Positions 44,381-54,801 of a stretch of DNA of 61,297 nucleotides are shown here, piece after piece (within the stretch, counting starts at the first letter, position 1; every line of letters begins with the position of its first letter). The notes beneath the pieces are model-generated. The model had not been told where the DNA came from and searched no databases. It saw nothing but the letters and a program-made list of their open reading frames with translations. This DNA is from Weissella cibaria (lineage in GTDB: Bacteria > Bacillota > Bacilli > Lactobacillales > Lactobacillaceae): NCBI RefSeq assembly GCF_004521965.1, contig NZ_SDGK01000065.1, forward strand, positions 1-61,297. Direction: 5' to 3'. The translations under genes were made by a program, and so were the position numbers.

Positions 44381-45004
44381 ATGACTAAGGTTGCTTTGTT
44401 TAAGCAAGACGGCTCAAACGCCGGTGAGATCGAGTTGAACGACTCAATCTTCGGAATCGAGCCAAACAACAACGTTGTTACCGACGCTGTTTTGATGCAA
44501 CGCGCATCAATGCGTCAAGGTACTCACGCCGTTAAGAATCGTTCAGCGGTTTCAGGTGGTGGTAAGAAGCCTTGGCGTCAAAAGGGAACTGGACGTGCCC
44601 GTCAAGGTTCAATCCGTTCTCCACAATGGCGTGGTGGTGGTATTGTCTTCGGACCTACGCCACGTTCATACGCCTACAAGTTGCCAAAGAAGGTTTACCG
44701 TTTGGCATTGAAGTCAGTGTTGTCACAAAAGGTTTTGGACTCAGCTTTGGTTGTTGTCGATGCATTGTCATTCGACGCTCCTAAGACTAAGGAATTCAAG
44801 GCAGTTTTGAACAACTTGAACGTAAACGAAAAGACGTTGGTTGTCTTGGACGATGATAACGCTAACGCAGCATTGGCAGCACGTAACTTGGAAAACGTTA
44901 CTGTTATGACTGCAAAGGGTGTTAACGTGCTTGACGTAATCAACAACGATAAGTTGGTTGTAGTTCAATCAGCTTTGGCACAAGTTGAGGAGGTTTTGGC
45001 ATAA
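44381..45004 (+). CDS. rplD: 50S ribosomal protein L4
   Basis: The 207-residue protein has the extended loop [20 protein letters not shown] that lines the exit tunnel. In enteric bacteria L4 represses its own operon; whether it does so here is unknown. GGGAGG precedes the ATG. The stop overlaps the rplW start (TAATG). Confidence 0.98.
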   Translation: MTKVALFKQDGSNAGEIELNDSIFGIEPNNNVVTDAVLMQRASMRQGTHAVKNRSAVSGGGKKPWRQKGTGRARQGSIRSPQWRGGGIVFGPTPRSYAYKLPKKVYRLALKSVLSQKVLDSALVVVDALSFDAPKTKEFKAVLNNLNVNEKTLVVLDDDNANAALAARNLENVTVMTAKGVNVLDVINNDKLVVVQSALAQVEEVLA

Positions 45005-45291
45005 TGGACGCACGCGATATCATTTTGCGCCCGGTCATCACTGAACAAACGATGAGCGTTTTGGATGAAAAGCGTTACACGTTTGAAGTTGATGTTCGCG
45101 CCACTAAGCCACAAATTAAGCGCGCTATTGAAGAGATTTTCGATGTTAAGATCGAAAAGATCAACACGGCGAACGTACGTGGTAAGTTGAAGCGTCAAGG
45201 ACGTTTCGCTGGTTACACTAAGAAGCGTAAGAAGGCAACTGTTAAGTTGACTGCCGCTTCTAAGGACATTCAATTGTTCAACGAAAACTAA
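45004..45291 (+). CDS. rplW: 50S ribosomal protein L23
   Basis: The 95-residue protein (RPVITEQTM at the start, [16 protein letters not shown] in the arm) sits at the tunnel exit and docks trigger factor and SRP. Translation is coupled to rplD by a 1-base overlap, with GAGG inside the end of rplD. Confidence 0.97.
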   Translation: MDARDIILRPVITEQTMSVLDEKRYTFEVDVRATKPQIKRAIEEIFDVKIEKINTANVRGKLKRQGRFAGYTKKRKKATVKLTAASKDIQLFNEN

Positions 45292-45307
45292 TTAGGAGGA
45301 AATTAGC

Positions 45308-46141
45308 GTGGCTATCAAGAAGTACAAGCCAACCTCTAACGGTCGTCGTAACATGACGTCTTCAGATTTTGCTGAAATCACTAAGACGACGCCTGAAAAG
45401 AGCTTGTTGGAATCAAAGTCAAACACTGGTGCTCGTAACTCATACGGTCACATGACTGTGCGCCACCGTGGTGGTGGACACAAGCGCCAATACCGTATTA
45501 TCGACTTCAAGCGTACAAAGGATGATGTTCCAGCTAAGGTTGTTGCGATCGAATACGATCCAAACCGTACTGCTAACATCGCTTTGTTGCAATACACTGA
45601 TGGTACTAAGGCATATATCTTGGCGCCTAAGGGCTTGGAAGTTGGAATGACTGTTCAATCAGGGCCTGAAGCCGACATCAAGGTCGGAAACGCTTTGCCA
45701 TTGGCAAACATCCCTGACGGAACACAAATCCACAACATCGAGTTGAAGCCTGGTAAGGGTGGTCAATTAGCCCGTTCTGCCGGTGCATCAGCACAATTGT
45801 TGGGTAAGGAAGGAAAGTACGTACTTGTTCGCTTGCAATCAGGTGAAGTACGTATGATTTTGGCCGTTAACCGTGCCACAGTTGGAGTTGTTGGTAACGA
45901 ACAACACTCATTGATCAACTGGGGTAAGGCTGGTCGTCGTCGTTGGAAGGGTCAACGTCCACACGTTCGTGGATCAGTTATGAATCCTAACGATCACCCA
46001 CACGGTGGTGGTGAAGGAAAGGCTCCTGTTGGACGCCCATCACCAATGTCACCATGGGGTAAGAAGACTGCCGGTAAGAAGACGCGTAACAAGAAGGCTC
46101 GTTCAACGAAGTTCATTGTTCGCGGTCGTAAGGGCAAGTAA
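45308..46141 (+). CDS. rplB: 50S ribosomal protein L2
   Basis: The 277-residue protein is full length, with KGAGGS-like repeats replaced by the normal L2 sequence ([15 protein letters not shown]) and the C-terminal [16 protein letters not shown] that contains the conserved histidine near the peptidyl transferase centre. It starts with GTG after AGGAGG. Confidence 0.97.
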   Translation: MAIKKYKPTSNGRRNMTSSDFAEITKTTPEKSLLESKSNTGARNSYGHMTVRHRGGGHKRQYRIIDFKRTKDDVPAKVVAIEYDPNRTANIALLQYTDGTKAYILAPKGLEVGMTVQSGPEADIKVGNALPLANIPDGTQIHNIELKPGKGGQLARSAGASAQLLGKEGKYVLVRLQSGEVRMILAVNRATVGVVGNEQHSLINWGKAGRRRWKGQRPHVRGSVMNPNDHPHGGGEGKAPVGRPSPMSPWGKKTAGKKTRNKKARSTKFIVRGRKGK

Positions 46142-46195
46142 TCACTTACACTCCGTAATTAATTAGTTTTTAGCAAACGAGAGGAGGACCTTAAA

Positions 46196-46477
46196 ATGGG
46201 TCGTAGCCTGAAGAAGGGACCATTTGCTGACGCTCACTTGTTGAAGAAGGTTGAAGAAGCCAACGCTTCAGAAAAGCAAGCTGTCATCAAGACATGGTCA
46301 CGTCGTTCAACGATTTTCCCTAGCTTTATTGGATTGACTTTTGCTGTTTACGATGGACGTAAGCACGTGCCAGTTTTGGTACAAGAAGACATGGTCGGTC
46401 ACAAGCTTGGTGAGTTCGTCCCTACGCGTACGTTCCGCGGACACGCAGCAGACGATAAGAAGACTAAGCGCAAGTAA
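46196..46477 (+). CDS. rpsS: 30S ribosomal protein S19
   Basis: The 93-residue protein opens with [18 protein letters not shown] and has [17 protein letters not shown], as in all S19 proteins. It lies in the 30S head near S13. GAGGAGG is 9 bases before the ATG. Confidence 0.98.
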   Translation: MGRSLKKGPFADAHLLKKVEEANASEKQAVIKTWSRRSTIFPSFIGLTFAVYDGRKHVPVLVQEDMVGHKLGEFVPTRTFRGHAADDKKTKRK

Positions 46478-46494
46478 TATAGGAGGACAATACA

Positions 46495-46842
46495 ATGGCT
46501 GAACAAATCACGTCAGCACGCGCCACAGCGAAGATCGTTCGTGTCGCTCCACGTAAGGTCCGCCTAGTGCTTGACCAAGTTCGTGGTAAGTCTGTGGCTG
46601 AGGCATTTGCAATTCTGCAATTCTTGCCAAACCACAGCTCAGAAGATGTATACAAGGTGTTGAACTCAGCAGTTGCTAACGCTGAGAACAACTTCTCACT
46701 AGATCGCGAAGATTTGGTAGTTGCAGAAGCCTTTGCTAACGAAGGACCAACGCTAAAGCGTTTCCGTCCACGTGCCAAGGGTTCAGCTTCACCAATCAAC
46801 AAGCGTACAAGCCACATCACGATTGTGGTAAAAGAAAAGTAA
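46495..46842 (+). CDS. rplV: 50S ribosomal protein L22
   Basis: The 115-residue protein has the long beta-hairpin ending [19 protein letters not shown] that lines the exit tunnel, where macrolide resistance changes occur in other species. AGGAGG precedes the ATG; rpsC follows after 13 bases. Confidence 0.97.
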   Translation: MAEQITSARATAKIVRVAPRKVRLVLDQVRGKSVAEAFAILQFLPNHSSEDVYKVLNSAVANAENNFSLDREDLVVAEAFANEGPTLKRFRPRAKGSASPINKRTSHITIVVKEK

Positions 46843-46855
46843 GGAGGATTGAGTC

Positions 46856-47524
46856 ATGGGTCAAAAGATTAACCCAACTGGTATGCGTGTCGGCATCATC
46901 CGCGACTGGGATGCTAAGTGGTACGCGAACAAGAAGGACTACGCAACGGCTTTGCACGAAGATTTGAAGTTGCGTAAGTACATCGAGACTAAGTTGGCTG
47001 ACGCATCAGTTTCACGTATCGAAATTGAGCGTACTGCTAACCGCGTGAACATCTCAATCCACACTGCTAAGCCAGGTATGGTTATTGGTAAGGGTGGTTC
47101 TGAAGTTGATGCATTGCGTAACGAACTTTCAAAGTTGGTTGCTAAGGGCGAGCGTGTCCACATCAACATCATTGAGATTAAGAAGCCTGATTTGGACGCC
47201 CACTTGGTAGGTTCACAAGTTGCATCTGACTTGGAGCGCCGTGTAGCATTCCGTCGTGCAATGCGTGGTGCTATCCAACGTGCAATGCGTGCTGGTGCCA
47301 AGGGTATCAAGACGCAAGTTTCTGGACGTATCAATGGAGCTGACATTGCTCGAGTAGAGCAATACACTGAGGGTACGGTGCCTTTGCACACATTGCGTGC
47401 TGACATCGACTACTCATGGGATGAGGCAACAACTACTTACGGTCAATTGGGTGTTAAGACTTGGATTTACCGTGGTGATATTTTGCCAGAGAAAAAGTCT
47501 GTAAAGAAGCAAGGAGGCGAGTAA
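46856..47524 (+). CDS. rpsC: 30S ribosomal protein S3
   Basis: The 222-residue protein shows [13 protein letters not shown] at the start, the KH motif [12 protein letters not shown] and the C-terminal [13 protein letters not shown]. It lies at the mRNA entry channel and helps helicase activity. The stop is one base before rplP. Confidence 0.98.
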   Translation: MGQKINPTGMRVGIIRDWDAKWYANKKDYATALHEDLKLRKYIETKLADASVSRIEIERTANRVNISIHTAKPGMVIGKGGSEVDALRNELSKLVAKGERVHINIIEIKKPDLDAHLVGSQVASDLERRVAFRRAMRGAIQRAMRAGAKGIKTQVSGRINGADIARVEQYTEGTVPLHTLRADIDYSWDEATTTYGQLGVKTWIYRGDILPEKKSVKKQGGE

Positions 47525-47525
47525 C

Positions 47526-47945
47526 ATGCTAGTACCAAAGCGTGTAAAGTACCGCCGTCCACACCGTGGAAAGATGCGCGGTGAGGCCAAGGGTGGTAAG
47601 ACAGTTACATTTGGTGAGTTTGGATTGCAAGCCACTGAATCACACTGGATCTCAAACCGTCAAATCGAGGCTGCTCGTATTGCTATGACGCGTCACATGA
47701 AGCGTGGTGGTCAAGTTTGGATCAAGATTTTCCCACACTTGTCATACACTTCTAAGGGTGTTGGTGTTCGTATGGGTAACGGTAAGGGTACTCCAGACGG
47801 ATGGGTTGCACCTGTTAAGCGCGGCAAGGTAATGTTTGAAGTTGCCGGTGTTCCTGAAGAGGTTGCCCGCGAAGCCTTGCGTCTTGCATCTAACAAGTTG
47901 CCAGTCAAGACTAAGATCTTGACTCGCCAAGTGGAGGGTGAATAA
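47526..47945 (+). CDS. rplP: 50S ribosomal protein L16
   Basis: The 139-residue protein ([17 protein letters not shown] at the start, [16 protein letters not shown] in the middle) contacts the A-site tRNA. AGGAGG lies inside the end of rpsC, and its own stop overlaps the rpmC start. Confidence 0.98.
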   Translation: MLVPKRVKYRRPHRGKMRGEAKGGKTVTFGEFGLQATESHWISNRQIEAARIAMTRHMKRGGQVWIKIFPHLSYTSKGVGVRMGNGKGTPDGWVAPVKRGKVMFEVAGVPEEVAREALRLASNKLPVKTKILTRQVEGE

Positions 47946-48151
47946 TGAAGATCAAGGATCTACAAAACGAAATCAAGGGTCTCAGCCAAGCTGAGTTGGT
48001 TGCCAAGGAAAAGAGCTACAAGGAAGAATTGTTCAACTTGCGTTTCCAATTAGCTACTGGTCAACTTGAGAACACGGCTCGATTGTCAGAAGTACGTAAG
48101 CAAATCGCACGTATCAAGACGGTCATTCGTCAACAAGAATTGAACAAGTAG
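47945..48151 (+). CDS. rpmC: 50S ribosomal protein L29
   Basis: The 68-residue two-helix protein ([18 protein letters not shown]) sits near the tunnel exit with L23. It overlaps the rplP stop by one base; GGAGG lies inside rplP. Confidence 0.97.
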   Translation: MKIKDLQNEIKGLSQAELVAKEKSYKEELFNLRFQLATGQLENTARLSEVRKQIARIKTVIRQQELNK

Positions 48152-48170
48152 ACTAAGAGAGGAGACCGAT

Positions 48171-48437
48171 ATGACTGAAGCTCGTAACGCACGTAAGGTT
48201 TACCAAGGCCGCGTGGTTTCTGATAAGATGGACAAGACAATCACTGTTGCCATCGAAACTTACAAGAACCACCCAGTTTATGGTAAGCGTGTTAAGTACA
48301 CGAAGAAGTTTAAGGCTCACGATGAAAACAACGAAGCTAAGCAAGGTGACATTGTACGCATCATGGAGACGCGTCCAACGTCAGCTACAAAGCGCTTCCG
48401 TTTGGTAGAAATCGTCGAGAAGGCCGTTATTATCTAA
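48171..48437 (+). CDS. rpsQ: 30S ribosomal protein S17
   Basis: The 88-residue OB-fold protein has the S17 sequence [20 protein letters not shown] and a [15 protein letters not shown] loop. It is a primary binder of the 30S body. GAGAGGAG precedes the ATG. Confidence 0.97.
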   Translation: MTEARNARKVYQGRVVSDKMDKTITVAIETYKNHPVYGKRVKYTKKFKAHDENNEAKQGDIVRIMETRPTSATKRFRLVEIVEKAVII

Positions 48438-48482
48438 TCGTTTAATCTCGAATCTTACCAATAACGGAAGGAGGACAAAATC

Positions 48483-48851
48483 GTGATTCAACAAGAGAGT
48501 CGTTTGAAGGTTGCTGACAATTCTGGTGCACGTGAGATCTTGACTATCAAGGTTTTGGGTGGATCAGGTCGTAAGTTCGCCGGTATCGGTGACATGATCG
48601 TCGCAACTGTTAAGCAAGCTATTCCTGGTGGTACTGTAAAGAAGGGTGACGTCGTTAAGGCTGTTATCGTTCGTACTGTTTCAGGAGTTCACCGTGCTGA
48701 TGGTTCATACATCAAGTTCGATGAGAACGCTGCAGTCATCGTAAAGGATGACAAGAGCCCTGTAGGTACACGTATCTTCGGACCTGTTGCGCGTGAATTG
48801 CGTGACAATGATTACATGCGTATTGTGTCATTGGCACCTGAAGTATTGTAA
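48483..48851 (+). CDS. rplN: 50S ribosomal protein L14
   Basis: The 122-residue protein starts with GTG after AGGAGG and reads [19 protein letters not shown], the universal L14 start. It lies at the subunit interface and binds RsfS during silencing. Confidence 0.98.
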   Translation: MIQQESRLKVADNSGAREILTIKVLGGSGRKFAGIGDMIVATVKQAIPGGTVKKGDVVKAVIVRTVSGVHRADGSYIKFDENAAVIVKDDKSPVGTRIFGPVARELRDNDYMRIVSLAPEVL

Positions 48852-48883
48852 TTACCATCATTAAATCAAGGAGGAAGCCTCGC

Positions 48884-49192
48884 ATGTTTGTGAAGACTGG
48901 TGACAAGGTTAAGGTTATCGCCGGCAAGGACAAGGGCAAGGAAGGTGTAGTCGTAAAGACTTTGGCCGCCAAGGACCGAGTTGTTGTCGAAGGTGTGAAC
49001 ATTGTAAAGAAGCACCAAAAGCCAAACAACCAATACCCACAAGGTGGAATTGTTGAGCTTGAAGCTCCAATCCACGTTTCAAACGTACAATTGCTTGACC
49101 CTTCTACTAACGAACCAACTAAGGTTGGTTACAAGGTTGAAGATGGTAAGAAGGTACGTTTTGCTAAGAAGTCTGGAACGACTTTGGCATAA
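48884..49192 (+). CDS. rplX: 50S ribosomal protein L24
   Basis: The 102-residue KOW-domain protein ([19 protein letters not shown]) starts 50S assembly by binding 23S rRNA domain I. AAGGAGG is 8 bases before the ATG. Confidence 0.97.
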   Translation: MFVKTGDKVKVIAGKDKGKEGVVVKTLAAKDRVVVEGVNIVKKHQKPNNQYPQGGIVELEAPIHVSNVQLLDPSTNEPTKVGYKVEDGKKVRFAKKSGTTLA

Positions 49193-49221
49193 TTTCTAGG
49201 TGAAAGGAGGAAATCATTATC

Positions 49222-49764
49222 ATGGCAAATCGCTTGAAGGAAAAGTACGTCAATGAAGTAACGCCTTCATTGATCGAAAAGTTTGAGTACTCATCAATCA
49301 TGCAAGCACCTAAGATCGAAAAGATCGTGCTTAACATGGGTGTTGGTGACGCTGTATCAAACTCAAAGAACTTGGATGAAGCTGTTGCTGAATTGGAATT
49401 GATTGCTGGTCAAAAGCCAGTTATCACTCGCGCTAAGAAGTCAATCGCTGGCTTCCGTTTGCGTGAGGGGATGGCAATCGGTACTAAGGTTACTTTGCGT
49501 GGTGAGCGTATGTACGACTTCTTGGATAAGTTGATCAACGTTTCATTGCCACGTGTTCGTGACTTCCGTGGAGTTTCACCAAAGGCCTTTGATGGTCGTG
49601 GAAACTACACGTTGGGAATTCGTGAACAACTTATTTTCCCAGAAATTGATTACGATCAAGTTAACCGTGTCCGTGGTTTGGATATTGTCGTTGTTACGAC
49701 TGCCAACACTGACGAAGAAGGTCGTGAATTGCTTACTCAATTGGGTATGCCTTTCGCAAAGTAA
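49222..49764 (+). CDS. rplE: 50S ribosomal protein L5
   Basis: The 180-residue protein ([34 protein letters not shown]) binds 5S rRNA with L18. GAAAGGAGG precedes the ATG. In most Firmicutes rpsN (S14) follows here, but only 44 non-coding bases lie before rpsH. Confidence 0.98.
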   Translation: MANRLKEKYVNEVTPSLIEKFEYSSIMQAPKIEKIVLNMGVGDAVSNSKNLDEAVAELELIAGQKPVITRAKKSIAGFRLREGMAIGTKVTLRGERMYDFLDKLINVSLPRVRDFRGVSPKAFDGRGNYTLGIREQLIFPEIDYDQVNRVRGLDIVVVTTANTDEEGRELLTQLGMPFAK

Positions 49765-49808
49765 TCATTCACTGATTTACAGTAATTAATAATAGGAGGC
49801 AAACATCA

Positions 49809-50207
49809 ATGTCAATGACTGACCCAATTGCAGATTTTTTGACTCGCATTCGTAACGCGAACATGGTTCGCCACGATTCAGTTGAAGTTCCTGCATCAAA
49901 GATCAAGAAGGACATCGCCGAGATCTTGAAGAACGAAGGCTTTGTTCGCGACGTTGAATACATTGAAGATGACAAGCAAGGTGTCATCCGTGTCTTCCTT
50001 AAGTACGGTACTGACAAGACTCGCGTTATCACTGGTTTGAAGCGTATTTCAAAGCCAGGATTGCGTTCATACGTCAAGGCAGATGCTGTACCTAAGGTTT
50101 TGAACGGCTTGGGTATCGCTATCATCTCAACTTCTGAAGGTGTCATCACCGATAAGGAAGCTCGCGCCAAGAAGATTGGTGGCGAGGTATTGGCTTACGT
50201 CTGGTAA
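49809..50207 (+). CDS. rpsH: 30S ribosomal protein S8
   Basis: The 132-residue protein ([16 protein letters not shown] at the start, [23 protein letters not shown] at the end) is the 30S body protein that in enteric bacteria represses the spc operon. AGGAGG is about 10 bases before the ATG. Confidence 0.98.
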   Translation: MSMTDPIADFLTRIRNANMVRHDSVEVPASKIKKDIAEILKNEGFVRDVEYIEDDKQGVIRVFLKYGTDKTRVITGLKRISKPGLRSYVKADAVPKVLNGLGIAIISTSEGVITDKEARAKKIGGEVLAYVW

Positions 50208-50238
50208 TAAATAAAATCTAATAAGGAGGTGTCTACCG

Positions 50239-50775
50239 ATGAGTCGTATTGGTAACAAGGTTTTGACTTTGCCTGCTGGCGTTGAATTGTCACGCGAAGG
50301 TAACGTCGTTACTGTTAAGGGACCTAAGGGTGAACTTTCACGCGAAGTCGCTTCACAAATCGAGTTCACTGTGGACGGTACAGAAGTAACATTCACTCGT
50401 CCTTCAGATGAAGGACGTATCAAGGCACTTCACGGAACTACTCGCGCTAACGTTGCAAACATGGTTGAAGGTGTAACTGATGGCTTCAAGAAGACTTTGA
50501 AGTTGGTCGGTGTCGGATACCGTGCTGCTAAGCAAGGCGACAAGCTTGTCTTGAACGTTGGTTACTCACACCCTGTTGAGTTTGAGGCCCGTGAAGGTTT
50601 GACCGTTGAAGTTCCTGATTCAACTACGATCACGGTTGAAGGAATCAACAAGCAATTTGTTGGTGACTTGGCCGCTGAAATCCGTGCCGTACGCGCACCT
50701 GAGCCATATAAGGGTAAGGGTATCCGTTACGAGAACGAATACGTTGCACGTAAGGAAGGTAAGACTGGTAAGTAA
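50239..50775 (+). CDS. rplF: 50S ribosomal protein L6
   Basis: The 178-residue protein has two related domains; [16 protein letters not shown] opens the first and [21 protein letters not shown] closes the second near the factor-binding site. AAGGAGGTG precedes the ATG. Two hairpins follow before rplR. Confidence 0.98.
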   Translation: MSRIGNKVLTLPAGVELSREGNVVTVKGPKGELSREVASQIEFTVDGTEVTFTRPSDEGRIKALHGTTRANVANMVEGVTDGFKKTLKLVGVGYRAAKQGDKLVLNVGYSHPVEFEAREGLTVEVPDSTTITVEGINKQFVGDLAAEIRAVRAPEPYKGKGIRYENEYVARKEGKTGK

Positions 50776-50776
50776 T

Positions 50777-50816
50777 CTTAAGCTTATAGCTTAAGGCCCG
50801 GGCGCAACGTCTCGGG
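50777..50816 (+). promoter_or_regulatory. Two consecutive hairpins between rplF and rplR
   Basis: CTTAAGC (50777-50783) pairs perfectly with GCTTAAG (50789-50795). Directly after it, CCCGGGCG (50797-50804) pairs with CGTCTCGGG (50808-50816) with one bulge, followed by ATTTACTT. The tail is a weak T-run, so it may be a partial terminator or a processing site inside the spc operon. Confidence 0.55.
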
Positions 50817-50865
50817 ATTTACTTGTTAGTATATCTTTCGAATATATGTAAAAGAGGTTACGAAC

Positions 50866-51222
50866 ATGATTACGAAGTCAGACAAGAACAAGGTGCGTCA
50901 ACGCCGACACACGCGCGTTCGTGGAAAGATTTCTGGTACTGCTGAGCGCCCACGCTTGAACGTTTACCGTTCTAACAAGAACATCTACGCGCAATTAATT
51001 GATGACGTAGCGGGTGTGACGCTTGCTAGTGCCTCAACTTTGGACAAGTCAGTTGAGACTGCTCCAAAGACTGAACAAGCAGCAAAGGTTGGAGCTTTGA
51101 TCGCAGAACGCGCCAAGGCTGCTAACATCGAAGTTGTTGTATTTGACCGTGGTGGTTACTTGTACCACGGTCGTGTGCAATCTTTGGCTGAAGCTGCTCG
51201 TGAAGCTGGTTTGAAGTTCTAA
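50866..51222 (+). CDS. rplR: 50S ribosomal protein L18
   Basis: The 118-residue protein ([40 protein letters not shown]) binds 5S rRNA. AAGAGG lies 8 bases before the ATG. rpsE follows after 19 bases. Confidence 0.97.
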   Translation: MITKSDKNKVRQRRHTRVRGKISGTAERPRLNVYRSNKNIYAQLIDDVAGVTLASASTLDKSVETAPKTEQAAKVGALIAERAKAANIEVVVFDRGGYLYHGRVQSLAEAAREAGLKF

Positions 51223-51241
51223 GGGAAGGAGGAAATTTAAC

Positions 51242-51745
51242 ATGGCTTTTATCGATGCAAACAAGCTCGGCGAGCTTGAAGAAAACGTTGTTGCCATCAA
51301 CCGTGTTACCAAGGTTGTTAAGGGTGGACGCCGCTTGCGTTTCGCTGCTTTGGTAGTTGTTGGTGACCGTAACGGACACGTTGGTTTTGGTACTGGTAAG
51401 GCACAAGAAGTGCCTGAAGCTATTCGCAAGGCCGTTGAAGCTGCAAAGCGCAACATCGTTGCAGTTCCAACTGTCGGTACGACCCTTCCTCACTCTGCAA
51501 ATGGTGTCTTTGGCGGTGGTCGCATCTTGCTTAAGCCTGCCGTTGAAGGATCTGGAGTGGCAGCTGGTGGTGCTGCTCGTGCCGTTTTGGAATTGGCTGG
51601 TGTTGCCGACGTGACTGCAAAGTCATTGGGATCAGCAACTCCAATTAACGTTGTGCGCGCAACTTTCGATGCAATCAACTCATTGAAGAACGCTGAAGAA
51701 GTTGCTGAATTGCGTCAGGTCTCACTTGAGCACTTGGCAGATTAA
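51242..51745 (+). CDS. rpsE: 30S ribosomal protein S5
   Basis: The 167-residue protein has the double-stranded RNA-binding fold and the loop [18 protein letters not shown] linked in other bacteria to spectinomycin resistance and decoding fidelity. GGAAGGAGG precedes the ATG. Confidence 0.98.
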   Translation: MAFIDANKLGELEENVVAINRVTKVVKGGRRLRFAALVVVGDRNGHVGFGTGKAQEVPEAIRKAVEAAKRNIVAVPTVGTTLPHSANGVFGGGRILLKPAVEGSGVAAGGAARAVLELAGVADVTAKSLGSATPINVVRATFDAINSLKNAEEVAELRQVSLEHLAD

Positions 51746-51756
51746 GGAGGCAGAAA

Positions 51757-51942
51757 ATGGCTGAACAAGTTAAGATTACTCTTGTTAAGAGTGCTGCCCA
51801 CCGTTTGCCAAAGCAACGTGCGATTGTTAAGGCCCTTGGTTTGAACAAGGTCTCATCATCAGTCGTGTTGCCTGACAACGCAGCAACGCGTGGTGCAGTG
51901 TTTAAGATTGCTCACTTGGTTACTGTTGAAGTAGTTAAGTAA
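51757..51942 (+). CDS. rpmD: 50S ribosomal protein L30
   Basis: The 61-residue protein ([28 protein letters not shown]) is the bacterial short form of L30. AAGGAGG overlaps the rpsE stop. Confidence 0.97.
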   Translation: MAEQVKITLVKSAAHRLPKQRAIVKALGLNKVSSSVVLPDNAATRGAVFKIAHLVTVEVVK

Positions 51943-51979
51943 GCATATAAATAGATTGCTTTGAAGGAGGTACAACCTA

Positions 51980-52414
51980 ATGAAGCTTAATGAACTCCAA
52001 GTTGCTGAAGGTTCACGCAACGTCCGCAACCGTGTTGGGCGTGGTGAGTCATCAGGTAACGGTAAGACTGCTGGACGTGGTCAAAAGGGTCAAAAGGCTC
52101 GTGGTAAGGTACGTTTGGGCTTTGAAGGTGGACAAATGCCTTTGTTCCGTCGTAAGCCAAAGCGTGGTTTCACGAACATCAACCGCAAGGAATACGCTGT
52201 TGTAAACCTTGACGTATTGAACCAATTCGATAACGGAACTGAAGTTTCACCAGCATTGTTGGTCGAAGCTGGTATCGTTAAAAACGAATTGAGTGGCATT
52301 AAGATCTTGGCAAACGGTCAATTGGAAAAGTCATTGACTGTTAAGGCTAACAAGTTCTCAGCCGCTGCTGTTACGGCTATTGAAGCTGCCGGTGGTAAGA
52401 CTGAGGTGATCTAA
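51980..52414 (+). CDS. rplO: 50S ribosomal protein L15
   Basis: The 144-residue protein has the basic N-terminal tail [20 protein letters not shown] and [18 protein letters not shown]. Its stop shares a base with the secY start (TAATG), so secY is coupled to it. Confidence 0.98.
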   Translation: MKLNELQVAEGSRNVRNRVGRGESSGNGKTAGRGQKGQKARGKVRLGFEGGQMPLFRRKPKRGFTNINRKEYAVVNLDVLNQFDNGTEVSPALLVEAGIVKNELSGIKILANGQLEKSLTVKANKFSAAAVTAIEAAGGKTEVI

Positions 52415-53721
52415 TGCTGAAAACCGTGCTCAATTCACTGAAGGAAAAGGACATTCGCAGGAAGTTGATCTTTACTTTGTGGATTCTGATTGTTTACCGA
52501 TTGGGTGCTTACATTACTGTGCCGGGTATTAACACGGCCGCACTTACTGAAGTAGCAAATTCTGGGCTCGGCAGCATTTTGAATATGTTTAGCGGTGGTG
52601 GTCTTACAAACTACTCATTGTTCGCAATGGGAGTTTCACCATACGTTACTGCACAAATCGTGGTACAGCTCCTACAAATGGATATTGTGCCACGATTTGT
52701 TGAATGGTCGAAACAAGGTGAAGTTGGTCGACGTAAGTTGAATCAAGTGACCCGCTATTTGACCATTGTTCTAGCGTTTGTCCAATCTATTGGAATTACC
52801 GCTGGATTCAATCAATTGAGTCAAGTTAAATTGGTAGAGACGCCAAATTTGGAAACGTACTTGTTGATCGGTTTCATCTTAACTGCGGGAACAATGTTTG
52901 CCGTTTGGTTGGGTGAGATGATTACTGAGCGCGGACTTGGTCAAGGTGTCTCAATGTTGATTTTTGCTGGTATCATTGCGCGTGTGCCAGCAGGTGTATA
53001 CCAACTGTTCAAGGAACATATTCTCCAAGGTGACGACCCAGCGCGTGGGTGGGCATTCTTGGCTGGTATTTTGTTGATCTTTATCTTGGTTATCGCGTTT
53101 GTTACGTGGTTTAACCAAGCAATTCGCAAGATTCCAATGCAATATACACGTCGTTCAACGGGTTCAGGTAACTCATCTTACTTGCCGTTGAAGATTAATG
53201 TTGCGGGTGTTATCCCTGTTATCTTCGCTTCATCTTTGCTGGTAACGCCACAAACGATTTTGCAGGCTTTTGCAACTAAGTTTGCGGATGCAGGTTGGTA
53301 CAACATTTTGATGCAATACCTATCACTGCAGACAATGCAGGGTGGTATTGTATACACGTTGTTGATTATCTTGTTTACATTCTTCTATGCCTTTGTTCAG
53401 GTTAATCCTGAAAAGGTTGCCGAGAATCTACAAAAGCAAGGTAGTTACATCGTGGGCGTCTGGCCTGGACGCGCCACTGAGAAGTGGTTGTCAGGTCTGC
53501 TGATGCGCTTGTCAGTAGTCGGCGCTTTGTTTCTAGGATTTGTTGCTTTGGTACCTATCCTAGCAACACACATCTTCGGGTTGGATAGTAACCTTGGAAT
53601 GTCAGGAACATCAGTATTGATTGTCATTGGTGTGGCAATTGATCTGATTCGCCAACTTGAAGGATTGATGATGAAGCGGCAATATGTTGGATTTATTCAA
53701 GAAGGAGTCGAAGCAAAATGA
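52414..53721 (+). CDS. secY: Preprotein translocase subunit SecY
   Basis: The 435-residue protein has ten membrane spans and forms the Sec channel. Conserved parts include YRLGAYITVPGI near residue 29, GVSPYVTAQIVVQLLQ in span 2, and the cytoplasmic loop with NPEKVAENLQKQG. Its stop overlaps adk by four bases. Confidence 0.97.
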   Translation: MLKTVLNSLKEKDIRRKLIFTLWILIVYRLGAYITVPGINTAALTEVANSGLGSILNMFSGGGLTNYSLFAMGVSPYVTAQIVVQLLQMDIVPRFVEWSKQGEVGRRKLNQVTRYLTIVLAFVQSIGITAGFNQLSQVKLVETPNLETYLLIGFILTAGTMFAVWLGEMITERGLGQGVSMLIFAGIIARVPAGVYQLFKEHILQGDDPARGWAFLAGILLIFILVIAFVTWFNQAIRKIPMQYTRRSTGSGNSSYLPLKINVAGVIPVIFASSLLVTPQTILQAFATKFADAGWYNILMQYLSLQTMQGGIVYTLLIILFTFFYAFVQVNPEKVAENLQKQGSYIVGVWPGRATEKWLSGLLMRLSVVGALFLGFVALVPILATHIFGLDSNLGMSGTSVLIVIGVAIDLIRQLEGLMMKRQYVGFIQEGVEAK

Positions 53722-54287
53722 GTTTAAATATCATGCTATTGGGCTTGCCAGGTGTTGGTAAGGGTACCCAAGCTGCCAAGATTGTGGAAGAGTACAACTT
53801 GCCGCACATCAGTACGGGTGACATGTTCCGTGCGGCTATGGCTAACGAAACTGAACTTGGGTTGAAGGCAAAGTCATTCATGGATGCCGGTAACTTGGTC
53901 CCTGACGAAGTTACGAATGGTATCGTTGCTGAACGTTTGGCAGAAGAGGATACGAAGGTTGGATTCATCCTTGATGGATTCCCTCGTAACTTGGACCAAG
54001 CAAAGGCATTGGATGAGATGTTGGCAAAGGACGGTCGTTCATTGGACGGTGTTCTTTACTTCACTGCTGATACTGATGTTTTGGTTGATCGTATGATGGC
54101 CCGTGGCCGTGCAGACGATACGCCTGAAGTGATTAAGAATCGCTTGGACGTTAACGGAAAGCTTACTGAGCCTATCGCTAAGTTCTATGCCCAAAAAGGT
54201 ATCTTGAACAAGATCGACGGTGCTCGCGAGCTTGATGTAGTGTTCGCTGATGTAAAGACGTTACTTGATAATTTGAAGAACGCTTAA
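53718..54287 (+). CDS. adk: Adenylate kinase, short LID form
   Basis: The 189-residue protein has the P-loop G9-L-P-G-V-G-K15-G-T and DGFPRNLDQA. Most Firmicutes Adk are 210-218 residues and have a Cys4 zinc LID. Here the LID is reduced to a few residues between RMMARGRADDT and PEVIKNRL, and it carries no cysteines. It interconverts ATP, AMP and ADP. The start overlaps secY (ATGA). Confidence 0.95.
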   Translation: MSLNIMLLGLPGVGKGTQAAKIVEEYNLPHISTGDMFRAAMANETELGLKAKSFMDAGNLVPDEVTNGIVAERLAEEDTKVGFILDGFPRNLDQAKALDEMLAKDGRSLDGVLYFTADTDVLVDRMMARGRADDTPEVIKNRLDVNGKLTEPIAKFYAQKGILNKIDGARELDVVFADVKTLLDNLKNA

Positions 54288-54306
54288 TTATTTAACGAAG
54301 CTTTTA

Positions 54307-54336
54307 TTGTTTAATTACAAGTAAGCATGTTATAAT
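54307..54336 (+). promoter_or_regulatory. Internal promoter before infA
   Basis: TTGTTT (54307-54312), 18 bases, TATAAT (54331-54336) with a TGT extension. It would let infA-rpmJ-rpsM-rpsK-rpoA-rplQ be transcribed separately from the upstream operon. Confidence 0.65.
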
Positions 54337-54379
54337 AACTTGTTACGTTCTCCATTGTCACAACTAAGGAGGCAGCAAC

Positions 54380-54595
54380 GTGGCCAACGATGTTATTGAA
54401 ATTTCTGGTGTGGTAAAGGAAACTTTGCCAAATGCCATGTTTACCGTTGAATTGGAAAACGGCGCCGCCATTCTAGCTCACGTGTCAGGGAAGATTCGTA
54501 AGAACTTTATTCGCATTTTGCCTGGTGATCGTGTGACGGTTGAAATGTCGCCATATGATTTGACTAAGGGACGTATTACGTACCGCTTTAAGTAG
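54380..54595 (+). CDS. infA: Translation initiation factor IF-1
   Basis: The 71-residue S1/OB-fold protein ([36 protein letters not shown]) is of normal length. It starts with GTG 8 bases after AAGGAGG. It blocks the A site during initiation. Confidence 0.97.
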   Translation: MANDVIEISGVVKETLPNAMFTVELENGAAILAHVSGKIRKNFIRILPGDRVTVEMSPYDLTKGRITYRFK

Positions 54596-54629
54596 TCAAC
54601 CATAAAAATATCCAAGGGAGGTAAATACC

Positions 54630-54749
54630 ATGAAGGTTCGTCCATCTGTTAAGCCTATGTGCGATAACTGCAAGGTTATCAAGCGTAACGGTCGTGTGAT
54701 GGTGATTTGCTCTGCAAACCCTAAGCACAAGCAACGTCAAGGTGCATAA
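54630..54749 (+). CDS. rpmJ: 50S ribosomal protein L36
   Basis: An ATG at 54630, nine bases after AGGGAGG, gives 39 residues: [20 protein letters not shown] and onward to a normal end. It is the zinc-binding (C+) form, with CDNC and a later Cys and His. One extra C-terminal alanine compared with most L36. Confidence 0.97.
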   Translation: MKVRPSVKPMCDNCKVIKRNGRVMVICSANPKHKQRQGA

Positions 54750-54801
54750 TTTGCATTTTGGTTGTAAAACTTATTAAATCTTTGTATAGGAGGTAATCGT
54801 A

